Assembly (NCBI RefSeq): GCF_009733845.1
Contig: NZ_WNXZ01000001.1
Span: 620,001-684,000 of the forward strand
Direction: 5' to 3'
DNA: 64,000 bases
DNA from: Pseudactinotalea terrae
GTDB taxonomy: Bacteria > Actinomycetota > Actinomycetes > Actinomycetales > Beutenbergiaceae
The position numbers and the translations under genes are program-made. The notes under the pieces are model-generated. The model saw nothing but the letters and a program-made list of their open reading frames with translations, was not told the DNA's origin and did no database searches. Below, piece after piece: positions 29,135-38,766 of this stretch (position 1 is its first letter; the number at the start of each line of letters is the position of its first letter).

Positions 29135-29151
29135 GTTCGCTCGGAGCGAAC
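29135..29151 (+). terminator. Small hairpin after the GNAT gene
   Basis: GTTCGCT and AGCGAAC pair perfectly over 7 bp around the loop CGG directly behind the stop codon, without a T-run. A weak candidate. Confidence 0.3.
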
Positions 29152-29200
29152 CCCGGCATCGGCTGGTACTGACGGCGCCCGCCTCGCTGTTGCCGAAGGC

Positions 29201-31093
29201 ATGAGCATGGAGAGCGCAGCGTGGAGCGCGATGTGGCGCGCCCAGCACCGACCGATGGACGAGCGTCCCTTCAGCAAGGAGTCGCTGTCGCGGATCTGGC
29301 GTTTCGCCAAGCCGTACCGGTCTCGTATCGCGATCTTCGTGGCGCTGAGCGTCGTGGTCGCCGCGCTGGCGGTCGCCACGCCGCTGCTGGCCGGCGACGC
29401 GATCAACGCGATCACCGACAACGAGGCGGCCGCTGTGGTGGTGCGGCTGGCGCTGCTGATCGCCGCGATCGCCGTCGCCGAGGCGGCGCTCGGGCTCGTC
29501 TCACGGTGGTTCTCCGCCCGGCTCGGCGAGGACCTGATCGCCGATCTGCGTACCGCGGTCTTCGATCACGTCCAGAGCATGCCGATCGCGTTCTTCACCC
29601 GTACCCGCACCGGCGCGCTCGTGAGCCGGATCAACAACGACGTGATCTCTGCCCAGAGCGCGTTCTCCAGCACGCTGTCGGGCGTCGTCGGCAACATCGT
29701 CACGCTCATCCTCACCGGGGCCGCGATGCTGACCCTGTCGTGGGAGGTGACGGTCGCCGCGCTGGTGCTGCTGCCGATCTTCATGCTCCCGGCCCGTCGT
29801 GTGGGTCGGCGGCTCGCGGCGATGCGCCGCGAGGCCGCCGACCACAACGCCGCCATGAACGACCAGGCCACCGAGCGCTTCTCGGCACCGGGCGCCACCC
29901 TCGTCAAGCTCTACGGCCGACCCGAGGAGGAGTCCCGCGCGTTCGCCGACCGCGTTCGCCGCGTGCGCGACATCGGGGTGCGGAGCGCGATGCTGCAGAC
30001 GGTCTTCGTCACGGCCCTGACGCTGGTCTCGGCGCTCGCCCTGGCCCTGGTGTACGGGCTGGGCGGCTCGCTGGCCGTCGCCGGCAGGCTTGACACCGGC
30101 GCGGTCGTCTCCCTCGCGCTGCTGATCACCCGCCTGTACGCGCCGCTGACAGCGTTGGCGAGCGCCCGCGTGGACATCATGAGCGCCGTCGTCGCCTTCG
30201 ACAGGGTCTTCGAGATCCTCGGGCTCAAGCCGCTCGTGAGTGAGCCCGCCAAGCCGGTACCGACGCCGGAGGGTCCCGTCGCGATCGAGGTCGACGACGT
30301 CTCGTTCGCGTACCCCTCCGCGGACCAGGTCTCGCTCGCCTCTCTGGAGGACGTGGCCGTGCTCGACACCCGTGGCGGCGAACCGGTGATCGAGGGCGTC
30401 AGCTTCCGTGCCGAGCCTGGCGCGCTCGTCGCGCTCGTGGGTCCGAGCGGCGCCGGCAAGTCGACGCTCGCGCAGCTCCTGGTGCGACTGTACGACGTCG
30501 GGGAGGGCAGCATCCGGGTGGGCGGCGTGGACGTTCGCGACCTGGCCTTCCAGGACCTCCACACCGCCGTGGGTCTGGTCACCCAGGACGGTCATCTGTT
30601 CCACACGACGATCCGCGAGAACCTCGTGCTGGGCGCCCCCGACGCCACGGACGAGCAGGTCTGGGAAGCACTGGAGCGTGCCCGGCTCGCGGAGCTGGTC
30701 GCGACGCTGCCGGACGGGCTCGACACCGTGGTCGGCGAGCGCGGCTACCGGATGTCCGGGGGCGAGCGTCAGCGTCTCACGATCGCGCGGCTGCTGCTGC
30801 GGGCCCCGCGGGCCGTCATCCTCGACGAGGCGACGGCACACCTGGACTCCGCGAACGAGGCAGCCGTGACCGCCGCGCTGGCCGAGGCGCTGACCGAGCG
30901 CACGGCCATCGTGATCGCTCACCGGCTCTCGACCGTCCGCGCAGCCGATCTCATCCTCGTGCTCGAGGACGGTCGTGTCATCGAGCGCGGCCGCCACAGC
31001 GAGCTGCTCGCGCTGGGCGGCCGGTACGCCGAGCTGTACCGGACCCAGTTCGCCGACGAGCCGGCTGCGGACGCACCGGCCACGAGCTCCTAG
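29201..31093 (+). CDS. ABC exporter, fused membrane and ATPase domains
   Basis: A 630-residue half-transporter of the multidrug/lipid exporter type, working as a dimer in the membrane. The first 330 residues hold six membrane helices, starting IWRFAKPYRSRIAIFVALSV and including MPIAFFTRTRTGALVSRINN, the coupling region. The ATPase has Walker A GPSGAGKST, a Q-loop VTQDGHLFHTT, the signature MSGGERQRLTIARLLL, Walker B AVILDEATAHLDS and the switch histidine in IVIAHRLSTV. An insertion of about 25 residues before Walker A is unusual in length but harmless. The start at 29201 has a weak ribosome site. The substrate cannot be predicted. Confidence 0.9.
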   Translation: MSMESAAWSAMWRAQHRPMDERPFSKESLSRIWRFAKPYRSRIAIFVALSVVVAALAVATPLLAGDAINAITDNEAAAVVVRLALLIAAIAVAEAALGLVSRWFSARLGEDLIADLRTAVFDHVQSMPIAFFTRTRTGALVSRINNDVISAQSAFSSTLSGVVGNIVTLILTGAAMLTLSWEVTVAALVLLPIFMLPARRVGRRLAAMRREAADHNAAMNDQATERFSAPGATLVKLYGRPEEESRAFADRVRRVRDIGVRSAMLQTVFVTALTLVSALALALVYGLGGSLAVAGRLDTGAVVSLALLITRLYAPLTALASARVDIMSAVVAFDRVFEILGLKPLVSEPAKPVPTPEGPVAIEVDDVSFAYPSADQVSLASLEDVAVLDTRGGEPVIEGVSFRAEPGALVALVGPSGAGKSTLAQLLVRLYDVGEGSIRVGGVDVRDLAFQDLHTAVGLVTQDGHLFHTTIRENLVLGAPDATDEQVWEALERARLAELVATLPDGLDTVVGERGYRMSGGERQRLTIARLLLRAPRAVILDEATAHLDSANEAAVTAALAEALTERTAIVIAHRLSTVRAADLILVLEDGRVIERGRHSELLALGGRYAELYRTQFADEPAADAPATSS

Positions 31094-31105
31094 CGGAGCC
31101 TCTGC

Positions 31106-33574
31106 CTAGCCGAGTCCGGCGACGGGCGCCGCGAGCGTCGTACCGGAGGCGTCCCGCCGCTCGTCGACCTCGGGGAGCTCGACCGGCTGACCGCCCGCAC
31201 CCACGGCGCGCACCTGCTGCGGTGCGACCGCCGCCGCGTACAGAGCATCCTCACCGCGCAGGAACCGCTGCACCCGCACACCCGCGGTGCTGCGCCCCTT
31301 GCCGGGGTAGACCGCGAGCGGTGTGGTCTTGGCGGAGCCGGGGACCGTGCCGGGAAGCGCGTCCGAGGCTGCGGCGACGGTGGCGACCATCGCACTCTCG
31401 AGATCGGCCGCCCGCACCACGCTCATGTGCACCACCCGGGCGCCGTCGGAGAGCCGGATGCCCGCCATGCCTCCCGCGCCCCGCCCCTGCGGGCGGACGA
31501 CGCCCGCGGAGAAGCGCAGCAGCTGGGCGTCGGAGGTGATGAAGACGATCTCGTCCTCGTCGGTCGCGGCCCCGACGCCCACGACCTCGTCGCCGTCCTT
31601 GAGCGAGATGACCTCCCACTCGTCGGCGCGGCCGGGGCGGTCGGCGGTGACCCGCTTGACCGTGCCGCCGGCGGTCCCGAGCGTCAGGGTGCGTTCCTCG
31701 CCGTCGAGCAGGCTGACCAGTCCCACCACGCGCTCGCCCGGCTCCAGCATCACCATCTCCTGGACCGGCACCCCGCCCGAGAGGCTCGGGGGGCCGTCGG
31801 TGGGCGGCAACCCTGGGACCTCGACCACCGACAGCCGGACCACCCGGCCGCGCGAGGTGACCACGCCGGCCTCGCCGCGCGTGCTGGCGGCGACGATGCC
31901 CACGATGGCGTCGTGAGCCGATCGCCGTCCCTCCCGAGCGGGTTCGCGGTCGTCGGCGGTGCGCGCGAGCAGCCCGGTCGCCGAGAGCAGCAGCCAGCAC
32001 GGGGTGTCCGCCACCTCGAGGTCGACGGGGCTCTTGCGGCGGCTGGCGGTCGCCGCCGTCGCGGTGCCACCGTTGGACTCCAGCAGCACGGTGCGCCGGG
32101 GGGTGCCGTGCGCGGCAGCCACGTCGGCGAGCTCGTCGGAGACCACGGTGCGGAGCAGCGCCTCGTCTCCGAGGATGGCTTCGAGCTCCTCGATCTCGCG
32201 CTTCAGCTCGTCGCGCTCGGTCTCGAGCTCGATCCGGGAGAACTTCGTGAGCCGGCGCAGGCGGAGCTCCAGGATGTACTCGGCCTGCAGCTGCGTGAGG
32301 TCGAAGATCGTCATCAGGCGCGACCGCGCGGTCTCGGCGTCATCGCTGCTGCGGATCACCGCGATGACCTCGTCGATGTCGGCGATCGCGATGAGCAGAC
32401 CCTCGACCAGGTGCAGCCGGTCGCGGCGCTTGCCCAGCCGGTAGCTCGTGCGGCGACGCACGACGTCGATGCGGTGCGCCACGTAGACCTGGAGCAGCTC
32501 CCGTAGCCCCAGCGTGCGCGGCTGCCCCTCGACCAGCGCCACGTTGTTGATCCCGAACGACTCCTCCATGGGCGTGAGCCGGTAGAGCTCGGTCAGCACC
32601 GCCTCGGGGTTGAAGGCGTTCTTGATCTCGATGACCAGCCGCAGCCCGTTCTGGTGGTCGGTCAGGTCGGTGACGTTCGCGATCCCCTGGATCTTCTTCG
32701 CGACGACCGCGTCCTTGATCTTGTCGATCACCCGTTCCGGCCCCACGAGGTACGGCAGCTCGGTGACGACGATGCCCTTGCGTCGCGGGGTGATGTTCTC
32801 GATCCGAGCCGTGGCACGGGTGCGGAAGCTGCCCCTGCCGGTCGCATAGGCGTCACGGATGCCCTCGAGACCGATGATCTTGCCGCCACCGGGCAGGTCC
32901 GGCCCCGGCACGAACCGCATCAGCGCCTCGAGATCGGCATCGGGGTGCTCGATCAGGTGCCGCGCTGCCGCCACGACCTCGATGAGGTTGTGCGGGGGCA
33001 TGTTCGTGGCCATGCCGACGGCGATCCCTGAGGCGCCGTTGACCAGCAGGTTGGGCAGGGCTGCGGGGAGGACCTCGGGCTGCTTCAGCGAGTTGTCGTA
33101 GTTCGGGACCAGGTCCACGGTGTCGGAGTCGAGGTCCCCGGTCATCACCATCGCGGCCGGCGCGAGGCGTGCCTCGGTGTAGCGGGGCGCGGCAGGGCCG
33201 TCGTCAAGAGACCCGAAGTTCCCGTGGCCGTCGATCAGCGGCAGCCGCAGCGTGAACGGCTGCGCCATGCGCACCAGGGCGTCGTAGATCGCGGTGTCGC
33301 CGTGGGGGTGCAGCTTGCCCATCACCTCGCCGACCACGCGAGCCGATTTGACGTGGCCGCGGTCGGGCCGCAGCCCCATGTCGGCCATCTGGTAGAGGAT
33401 CCGCCGCTGTACCGGCTTGAGGCCGTCACGGGCGTCGGGGAGCGCCCGGGAGTAGATGACGGAGTAGGCGTACTCGAGGAACGAGGTCTGCATCTCCGTG
33501 GACACGTCGACGTCGACGATCTTCGTGTCCTGCGGCGGCGGTTCGGCGGAGGGGCGGCGGGCCATGCCTGCCAT
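31106..33574 (-). CDS. parC: Type II DNA topoisomerase subunit A (GyrA/ParC-like)
   Basis: Breakage-reunion subunit of the topoisomerase whose B subunit lies at 25843-27987. The 822-residue product has [34 protein letters not shown] and [20 protein letters not shown], then the catalytic tyrosine Y132 in [10 protein letters not shown]. The quinolone-determining positions read Thr94 and Asp98. The C-terminal third contains the beta-pinwheel repeats of the family, but the classical GyrA box (QRRGGRG) is not obvious, which supports topoisomerase IV over gyrase. An in-frame ATG three codons in (33565) is an alternative start. It is convergent with the ABC exporter and 12 bp from its end. Confidence 0.9.
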   Translation of the reverse strand: MAGMARRPSAEPPPQDTKIVDVDVSTEMQTSFLEYAYSVIYSRALPDARDGLKPVQRRILYQMADMGLRPDRGHVKSARVVGEVMGKLHPHGDTAIYDALVRMAQPFTLRLPLIDGHGNFGSLDDGPAAPRYTEARLAPAAMVMTGDLDSDTVDLVPNYDNSLKQPEVLPAALPNLLVNGASGIAVGMATNMPPHNLIEVVAAARHLIEHPDADLEALMRFVPGPDLPGGGKIIGLEGIRDAYATGRGSFRTRATARIENITPRRKGIVVTELPYLVGPERVIDKIKDAVVAKKIQGIANVTDLTDHQNGLRLVIEIKNAFNPEAVLTELYRLTPMEESFGINNVALVEGQPRTLGLRELLQVYVAHRIDVVRRRTSYRLGKRRDRLHLVEGLLIAIADIDEVIAVIRSSDDAETARSRLMTIFDLTQLQAEYILELRLRRLTKFSRIELETERDELKREIEELEAILGDEALLRTVVSDELADVAAAHGTPRRTVLLESNGGTATAATASRRKSPVDLEVADTPCWLLLSATGLLARTADDREPAREGRRSAHDAIVGIVAASTRGEAGVVTSRGRVVRLSVVEVPGLPPTDGPPSLSGGVPVQEMVMLEPGERVVGLVSLLDGEERTLTLGTAGGTVKRVTADRPGRADEWEVISLKDGDEVVGVGAATDEDEIVFITSDAQLLRFSAGVVRPQGRGAGGMAGIRLSDGARVVHMSVVRAADLESAMVATVAAASDALPGTVPGSAKTTPLAVYPGKGRSTAGVRVQRFLRGEDALYAAAVAPQQVRAVGAGGQPVELPEVDERRDASGTTLAAPVAGLG

Positions 33575-33640
33575 TCTCGCCGAGGTCGGCCGCGATGACG
33601 CGGCTCACACACCGAGCCGACCGTGTGGAGGTCGCCACAC

Positions 33641-33646
33641 TACGAT
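33641..33646 (+). promoter_or_regulatory. -10 box for the leaderless GNAT/acyl-CoA synthetase fusion gene
   Basis: TACGAT, seven bases, then the ATG at 33654. CCGACC at 33617-33622 would be a -35 at 18-bp spacing. Confidence 0.5.
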
Positions 33647-33653
33647 CGCGAGC

Positions 33654-36311
33654 ATGACGTCGGAAGCGGTCGGGGCCTCATACCCGGCGCACTGGGAGGC
33701 CGATGTCGTCCTGCGCGACGGCTCCACGATGCACATCCGGCCGATCGCGCCGGACGATGCCGACGCTCTCCAGTCCTTCCACCGCGCCCAGTCGGCGCAG
33801 TCCACCTACTTCCGCTTCTTCGCCCCGATGGAGCAGCTCAGCACGCGAGACCTCGAGCGCTTCACCAACGTCGACCACGACCAGCGGGTCGCCCTCGTGC
33901 TCGTGCAGCCGGGCGAGGAGCACGACCAGATCCTCGCCGTCGGGCGGTTCGACCGGCTCGAGCCGGATGGTGATGTCGCCGAGGTCGCGTTCAACGTCGC
34001 CGACGCTGCCCAGGGGCGCGGGCTCGGCTCGATCCTGCTCGAGCACCTCGCTGCGGCCGGGCGCGAGATCGGTATCCGACGCTTCAGCGCGGACGTGCTG
34101 CCGAGCAACTCCCGGATGCTGCGCGTGTTCACCGACGCGGGCTACGACACCTCGCAGGAGCTCGCCGACGGCATCGTCGAGGTCTCGGTCCCGATCCGGC
34201 CCACCGACCGCTCGCTCGCCGTGCTCGCCGAGCGGGAGCGCCGCGCCGAGGCGTTGAGCATGACGGCGCTGCTCGCCGCCGACGGCGTGCTGGTCCTCGC
34301 GCGGGGCGACGAGGGCCGCCCGATCGGCGACCGGCTGCTCGCCTCGATCCAGGAGTCGGGGTTCTCCGGGCGCGTGCTCAGCGCCGAGACCATCGCCGAG
34401 GTCGAGGACGAGAAGCTGCCGACGCTCGCCATGGTCGCGGCGCCCGCGGGTGACGTGATGGCGGCGCTGCCGGTGCTCGCTGCGCGGGGGACCCGCGCGA
34501 TCGTGCTGCTGTCGGCAGGCTTCCGGACGGGGAGCGGAGAGTCGGGACCCTCGCAGCGGAGCCTGATGCGGGCGCTGCGCGAGCATGGGCTGCGGCTCGT
34601 CGGACCGCGGTCGTTCGGTGTCCTCGCGCACGGCGAGGCAGGCCCGCTCCCGGCCACGCTCGCGACCGCGCCGATCCGGCAGGGCGAGGTCGGGGTGTTC
34701 TGCCAGTCGAGCCAGGCCGCACGCACGCTGCTCACCGAGGTGGCAGGGCGGGGCATCGGGCTCTCCAGCTTCCTCGCGGCCGGTCAGCGCGCCGACATCA
34801 GCGGCAACGACACGATGCAGTACTGGTCCACCGACGACCGCACCACGGTCGCGTGCCTGTACCTGGAGTCGATCGGCAACCCGCGCAAGTTCTCGCGGGT
34901 GGCGCGGCGGCTCGCAGCGACGAAACCGGTGGTCGTGACGATCGCCGGTACCACCGGGCAGCGGCAGCTGCCCGGCCACCCCGTGCGGTCCTCGACGGCG
35001 CCGCGCCGCGTGGTGGAGCAGATGATGAGTCAGGCGGGGGTGCTCCTGGCCCGTTCGGTCGCGCAGCAGCTCGACTGGGCGGCGCTGCTGTCGTCGCAGC
35101 CGCTGCCGGCGGGAGATCGCGTCCTCGTGGTCAGCAACTCGGGCAGCCACGCAGCCGTGCTAGGGGATCTCGTCGTCGAGCACGGCCTCCTGGTCGCGGG
35201 GGAGCCGATCACGCTGGCCCCGACGATCGCTGCGGACGAGCTGCGCGCGACCCTCGGCGAGGCTGCCGAGCGCGACGACTGGGACATGGCTGTCATCGGG
35301 TACGGACCCTTCGGTGTCGACATCTCGACCGACGCGGCGCAGGCCGCCGCCCAGCTGGCCGCCGACAGCGGCCGCACGGTGGCGGGGCTGGTGCTCGGCC
35401 GCGCCGGGCTGCACCCCGACCTCGCCGCGACCGCGCCCGACGGTGCGCTCGTGCGCGTCCCTGGCTTCCACGAGGGCGCCGACGCCGTCGCGGCGCTCGC
35501 TGCCGCCCGCGGGTATGCCCGGCGGCGGAACGATCCGGACAGCCCTCGCGTCGAGGTGGTCGGCGCTCGGCGCCGCGAGGCGCGGGCACTGACGCACGGT
35601 GAGCTGGCTGGGGTGCCGGCAGGGACGTCGGTCCGGCTGTCGAGCGAGAAGGCGAGCGCGCTGCTCGCCGCCTATGGGCTCGACGTCTGGCGCGCCACGA
35701 AGGTCGCCGACCTGGAGGCAGCCCGCGCCGCCGCTGCCCAGATCGGGTGGCCCGTCGCGCTCAAGGCCGCCGACGAGGTACTGCGGCATCGCGCCGATCT
35801 CGGCGGTGTTCGACTCGACCTCTCCGGTGACGCGGAGCTCACCGAGGCCTATACCTCGATCACCGAGCGCCTCGACGCGCTCGGACGCCACAACGTCAGC
35901 CTCGAGGTGCAGGCGATGGCGCCCACCGGAGCCGCCTGTGTCGTCACCGGCGTCGAGGACGATCTCTACGGGCCGATCATCGGGTTCGGGATGGCCGGAG
36001 ACGCCGTCGAGCTTCTCGACGACGTCGCCTACCGGATCCCGCCGCTCACCGAGGCGGACGTCGCCGACCTGGTCCGGGCCGTGCGCGCCTCCCCGCGGCT
36101 GCTCGGTCACCGTGGGCTGCCGCCGATGGACGTGGCGGCTCTGGAGGACGTGATCGGGCGGGTGAGCGTCCTCAAGGACGAGCTGCCCGAGGTGCGGTCG
36201 GTCACGCTGAACCCGGTGCTGGTCGCCGAGCACGGTCTGGCCATCCTCTCGGCGACGATCGACCTGCTGGCGGCCGAGCGCGGAGATACCGCTCGGCGCA
36301 CACTGCCCTGA
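33654..36311 (+). CDS. GNAT acetyltransferase fused to an NDP-forming acyl-CoA synthetase-like region (Pat-type protein acetyltransferase)
   Basis: An 885-residue protein of the PatZ/Pka type, with the order reversed: the acetyltransferase is N-terminal. Residues about 15-190 are a GNAT domain with VAFNVADAAQGRGLGSILLE (acetyl-CoA loop) and PSNSRMLRVFTDAGYDT. The next 450 residues resemble the CoA-binding and ligase parts of ADP-forming acyl-CoA synthetase. The last 220 residues are an ATP-grasp part (YGLDVWRATKVADLEAARAA, WPVALKAAD). The place where active synthetases carry the catalytic SHTG loop reads GHPVRSS, so the synthetase is probably only a sensor, as known for PatZ. I infer a lysine acetyltransferase acting on metabolic enzymes such as acetyl-CoA synthetase. 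The ATG follows a -10 box at seven bases. Confidence 0.88.
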   Translation: MTSEAVGASYPAHWEADVVLRDGSTMHIRPIAPDDADALQSFHRAQSAQSTYFRFFAPMEQLSTRDLERFTNVDHDQRVALVLVQPGEEHDQILAVGRFDRLEPDGDVAEVAFNVADAAQGRGLGSILLEHLAAAGREIGIRRFSADVLPSNSRMLRVFTDAGYDTSQELADGIVEVSVPIRPTDRSLAVLAERERRAEALSMTALLAADGVLVLARGDEGRPIGDRLLASIQESGFSGRVLSAETIAEVEDEKLPTLAMVAAPAGDVMAALPVLAARGTRAIVLLSAGFRTGSGESGPSQRSLMRALREHGLRLVGPRSFGVLAHGEAGPLPATLATAPIRQGEVGVFCQSSQAARTLLTEVAGRGIGLSSFLAAGQRADISGNDTMQYWSTDDRTTVACLYLESIGNPRKFSRVARRLAATKPVVVTIAGTTGQRQLPGHPVRSSTAPRRVVEQMMSQAGVLLARSVAQQLDWAALLSSQPLPAGDRVLVVSNSGSHAAVLGDLVVEHGLLVAGEPITLAPTIAADELRATLGEAAERDDWDMAVIGYGPFGVDISTDAAQAAAQLAADSGRTVAGLVLGRAGLHPDLAATAPDGALVRVPGFHEGADAVAALAAARGYARRRNDPDSPRVEVVGARRREARALTHGELAGVPAGTSVRLSSEKASALLAAYGLDVWRATKVADLEAARAAAAQIGWPVALKAADEVLRHRADLGGVRLDLSGDAELTEAYTSITERLDALGRHNVSLEVQAMAPTGAACVVTGVEDDLYGPIIGFGMAGDAVELLDDVAYRIPPLTEADVADLVRAVRASPRLLGHRGLPPMDVAALEDVIGRVSVLKDELPEVRSVTLNPVLVAEHGLAILSATIDLLAAERGDTARRTLP

Positions 36312-36320
36312 CAGGTGCGG

Positions 36321-36326
36321 CATACT
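36321..36326 (+). promoter_or_regulatory. -10-like box for the DUF5998 gene
   Basis: CATACT is followed by six bases and the GTG at 36333, the same arrangement as at ctaE. It would let the DUF5998-to-plsC string start independently of the gene before it, 21 bp away. Confidence 0.4.
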
Positions 36327-36332
36327 CACCGG

Positions 36333-36917
36333 GTGCCTTCATCGTCTTCGACAGCGCTGCGACGACTGCGAACCGACGTCGAGCGGGCCGGGTACTACCC
36401 GGATATCGTCACCGACGTCATCGATCTCGCCCTGGCGGGTGAGGAGGTCGCCTCGCACCTGGTGCACGTCGAGACGATGTTCGACCGCGCTGAGGTGCGG
36501 CGCCACGTCACGGTCCTGGTGCTGACCCAGACCCGGCTGATCCTGGCGCATGTCGACGACCTCCCCGGCGAGGACGCCGACGCGATCCCCGCGGCTGCGG
36601 CCACCACGGAGTCCGTCGCGATCAGGCATCTGCGCACGGTCGGCCTGACCCATGGGGTCGCCGAGCCGGCCTCCTACCGCCGCGGCTCGGCCGTGAGCGA
36701 GGTCACGCTCGCTCTCTCCTGGGGCGCGGTCAGCCGGGTCGAGCTCGAGCCGGCCACCTGCGGTGACCCCAGCTGCGAGGCCGACCACGGCTTCACCGGC
36801 TCGATGCTGCCCGACGACCTGGTGGTCCGGGTCAGCGCCGACGCCGAGGGTCCCGCCGCGGTGCGGGCGGCCATCGACTTCGCGGCCGCGCTCTCGGCGG
36901 CCACGGCGCGGGTGTGA
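36333..36917 (+). CDS. DUF5998 family protein
   Basis: A 194-residue soluble protein found across actinobacteria next to the phosphodiesterase gene that follows here. The N-terminus LRRLRTDVERAGYYPDIVTD and VASHLVHVETMFDRAEVRRH are family-like, and the central part (LTLALSWGAVSRVELEPATC-like) holds a short Cys pair in TCGDPSCEADHGF. No catalytic motif is apparent and no membrane segment is present. GTG start at 36333 agrees with the -10 box. Its stop overlaps the next GTG by four bases, so the two are translationally coupled. Function unknown. Confidence 0.8.
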   Translation: MPSSSSTALRRLRTDVERAGYYPDIVTDVIDLALAGEEVASHLVHVETMFDRAEVRRHVTVLVLTQTRLILAHVDDLPGEDADAIPAAAATTESVAIRHLRTVGLTHGVAEPASYRRGSAVSEVTLALSWGAVSRVELEPATCGDPSCEADHGFTGSMLPDDLVVRVSADAEGPAAVRAAIDFAAALSAATARV

Positions 36918-38074
36918 GCACGCACGACTGGCTCGGCGACGTCGTGCTGGGCGCCGCCGGTGCTGTGGGGGTGGACCTCGTGGTCGACCCGAGCGGGCAC
37001 GCGGTGCGCTCAGGTGTCGCCGCCGAACGGCTGGAGCTGCCGCAGGCCCGCCGCGCGTGCGTCGTCATCGTCGACGGGCTCGGTCTGCACAACCTCACGG
37101 ACGCTCCGGAGGTCGCTCCGGTGCTCAATGCCGCTCCACGCCGGCCGCTGCAGTCGGCCTTCCCCTCCACGACCGCGACCAACATGGCTGCACTCGGCAC
37201 CGGCCTGCCCGGCGGTCGCACGGGCATGCTCGGGTACACCGTGCGCAACCCCGCCGACGGGCGGCTGCTCAACCTGATCTCGTGGCGCGGCGGACCGGAG
37301 CCGGAGACCTGGCAGCGGCATGCCACGATCTTCGAGCTGATGGCCGAGCAGGACCTCCTCTCGGTGAGCGTGGGTCCGTGGGAGTTCGAGTCCTCGCCGC
37401 TGACCCGGGCCACGCTGCGCGGCGCCGAGTACGAGGCGGCCGAGAGCCTGAGCCAGCGCGTCGACCGCACGCTGGACGTGCTCGCCGAGCCGGAGGCCAG
37501 GCTCGTCACGATGTACTGGGGGGACGTGGACAAGACGGGGCACCACCACGGCTGGCGCAGCGACCCGTGGCGGGATGCCCTGGGCCTGCTCGACGCCGAG
37601 CTCGGCCGGCTGGCGCGGCGCGTGCCGCCCGAGACGCTGCTGCTGGTCACGGCGGACCACGGCATGGTCGACATCCCGCGCCGCGACTCCGAGCAGTTCG
37701 GCGGCCCGGCACGGATCGACGTCGCCGCCAGGCCGCCGCTGTCCGACGGCGTGGCGCTCGTCGCCGGAGAACCGCGCATCTGCCACGTGCACGCCGAGCC
37801 GGGAGCCGCGGGCGCCGTGCTCGAGTCCTGGCGTGCCGAGCTCGGCGAACGTGCCGACGTCCGCAGCCGTGACGAGGCGATCGCCGCCGGCTGGTTCGGA
37901 CAGGTCGAGGACCGCTTCCGCCCGGTGATCGGTGACGTGGTGGCCGCCATGCGAGGTGACATCGCCGTCGTCGACTCCCGTACGCAGAGCGCCGCCTCGC
38001 TGGAGCTCGTGGGCATGCACGGCTCGGGCACCCCGGCCGAGCGCACGGTCCCGCTCGTCAGGTTGGCGGGCTGA
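36914..38074 (+). CDS. Alkaline phosphatase superfamily nucleotide pyrophosphatase/phosphodiesterase
   Basis: A 386-residue metal-dependent phosphoesterase, probably cytosolic as there is no signal peptide. VVIVDGLGLHNL supplies the first metal ligand Asp, FPSTTATNMAALGTGLPGG the nucleophile threonine, WGDVDKTGHHHGW the His/Asp metal ligands, and LVTADHGMVD the last Asp-His pair. This order is diagnostic of the nucleotide pyrophosphatase branch. It overlaps DUF5998 at the start (GTGA) and tdk at the end by one base, inside a string of coupled genes. The substrate may be a nucleotide or a phospho-lipid head group; the sequence does not tell. Confidence 0.88.
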   Translation: MSTHDWLGDVVLGAAGAVGVDLVVDPSGHAVRSGVAAERLELPQARRACVVIVDGLGLHNLTDAPEVAPVLNAAPRRPLQSAFPSTTATNMAALGTGLPGGRTGMLGYTVRNPADGRLLNLISWRGGPEPETWQRHATIFELMAEQDLLSVSVGPWEFESSPLTRATLRGAEYEAAESLSQRVDRTLDVLAEPEARLVTMYWGDVDKTGHHHGWRSDPWRDALGLLDAELGRLARRVPPETLLLVTADHGMVDIPRRDSEQFGGPARIDVAARPPLSDGVALVAGEPRICHVHAEPGAAGAVLESWRAELGERADVRSRDEAIAAGWFGQVEDRFRPVIGDVVAAMRGDIAVVDSRTQSAASLELVGMHGSGTPAERTVPLVRLAG

Positions 38075-38766
38075 TGGCGACGCTCACCTACTTCGCGGGG
38101 ACCATGGACTCGGGCAAGAGCACCCTCGCTCTCCAGATGAACCACAACCACAGCGAGCGCGGTCGGCGTGGGGTGATCTTCACGCGCTCGGACCGTGCGG
38201 GCGAAGGTGTGGTGTCCTCGCGGCTGGGCCTGCGGCACCAGGCGGTCGAGGTGACCGACGCGACGAACTTCTGGCACGAGGTGATCGAGCGGCGCACCCG
38301 CGGCGGCGTGGTCGACTACCTCGTCTGCGACGAGGCCCAGTTCTACAGCGAGGAGCAGGTCGACCAGCTCGCGCGGCTGGTCGACGAGCTCGAGGTCGAC
38401 GTCTTCGCCTTCGGCATCACGACCGACTTCCGCACCCGCCTCTTTCCCGGATCGGCCCGGCTGGTGGAGCTCGCCGACCGCGTGGAGGTGCTGCAGGTCC
38501 AGGCCCTGTGCTGGTGCGGCCGACGCGCCACGCACAACGCGCGCACGCTCGACGGCGCGATGGTCACGGTGGGGGAGCAGGTCGTGGTGGGAGACACCGC
38601 CGAGCTCGAGACCGGCGTCGTCGGCTACGAGGTGCTCTGCCGCCGCCATCACATGCGCCGCATGACGGCGAGCTCGGCCAGGGCGGTCAGCCCGTCACCC
38701 GACCCGCTGCCCCTCGAGCTGGAGACGTGCCCGGTGCCGCCTCCGAGATATGGTGACCGATCGTGA
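38074..38766 (+). CDS. tdk: Thymidine kinase (type II)
   Basis: Phosphorylates thymidine in the salvage pathway. The 230-residue product has the P-loop GTMDSGKST at residues 9-17, VDYLVCDEAQFYSEEQVDQL with the DEAQF motif and the lasso-type zinc region: CWCGRRATHNAR and CRRHH near the end. A proline- and serine-rich C-terminal tail of about 25 residues is longer than usual. The ATG overlaps the TGA of the upstream gene (TGATG), and the stop overlaps tyrA (GTGA), so it is in the middle of a coupled string. The annotation is firm; the link with the phosphodiesterase is only positional. Confidence 0.95.
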   Translation: MATLTYFAGTMDSGKSTLALQMNHNHSERGRRGVIFTRSDRAGEGVVSSRLGLRHQAVEVTDATNFWHEVIERRTRGGVVDYLVCDEAQFYSEEQVDQLARLVDELEVDVFAFGITTDFRTRLFPGSARLVELADRVEVLQVQALCWCGRRATHNARTLDGAMVTVGEQVVVGDTAELETGVVGYEVLCRRHHMRRMTASSARAVSPSPDPLPLELETCPVPPPRYGDRS

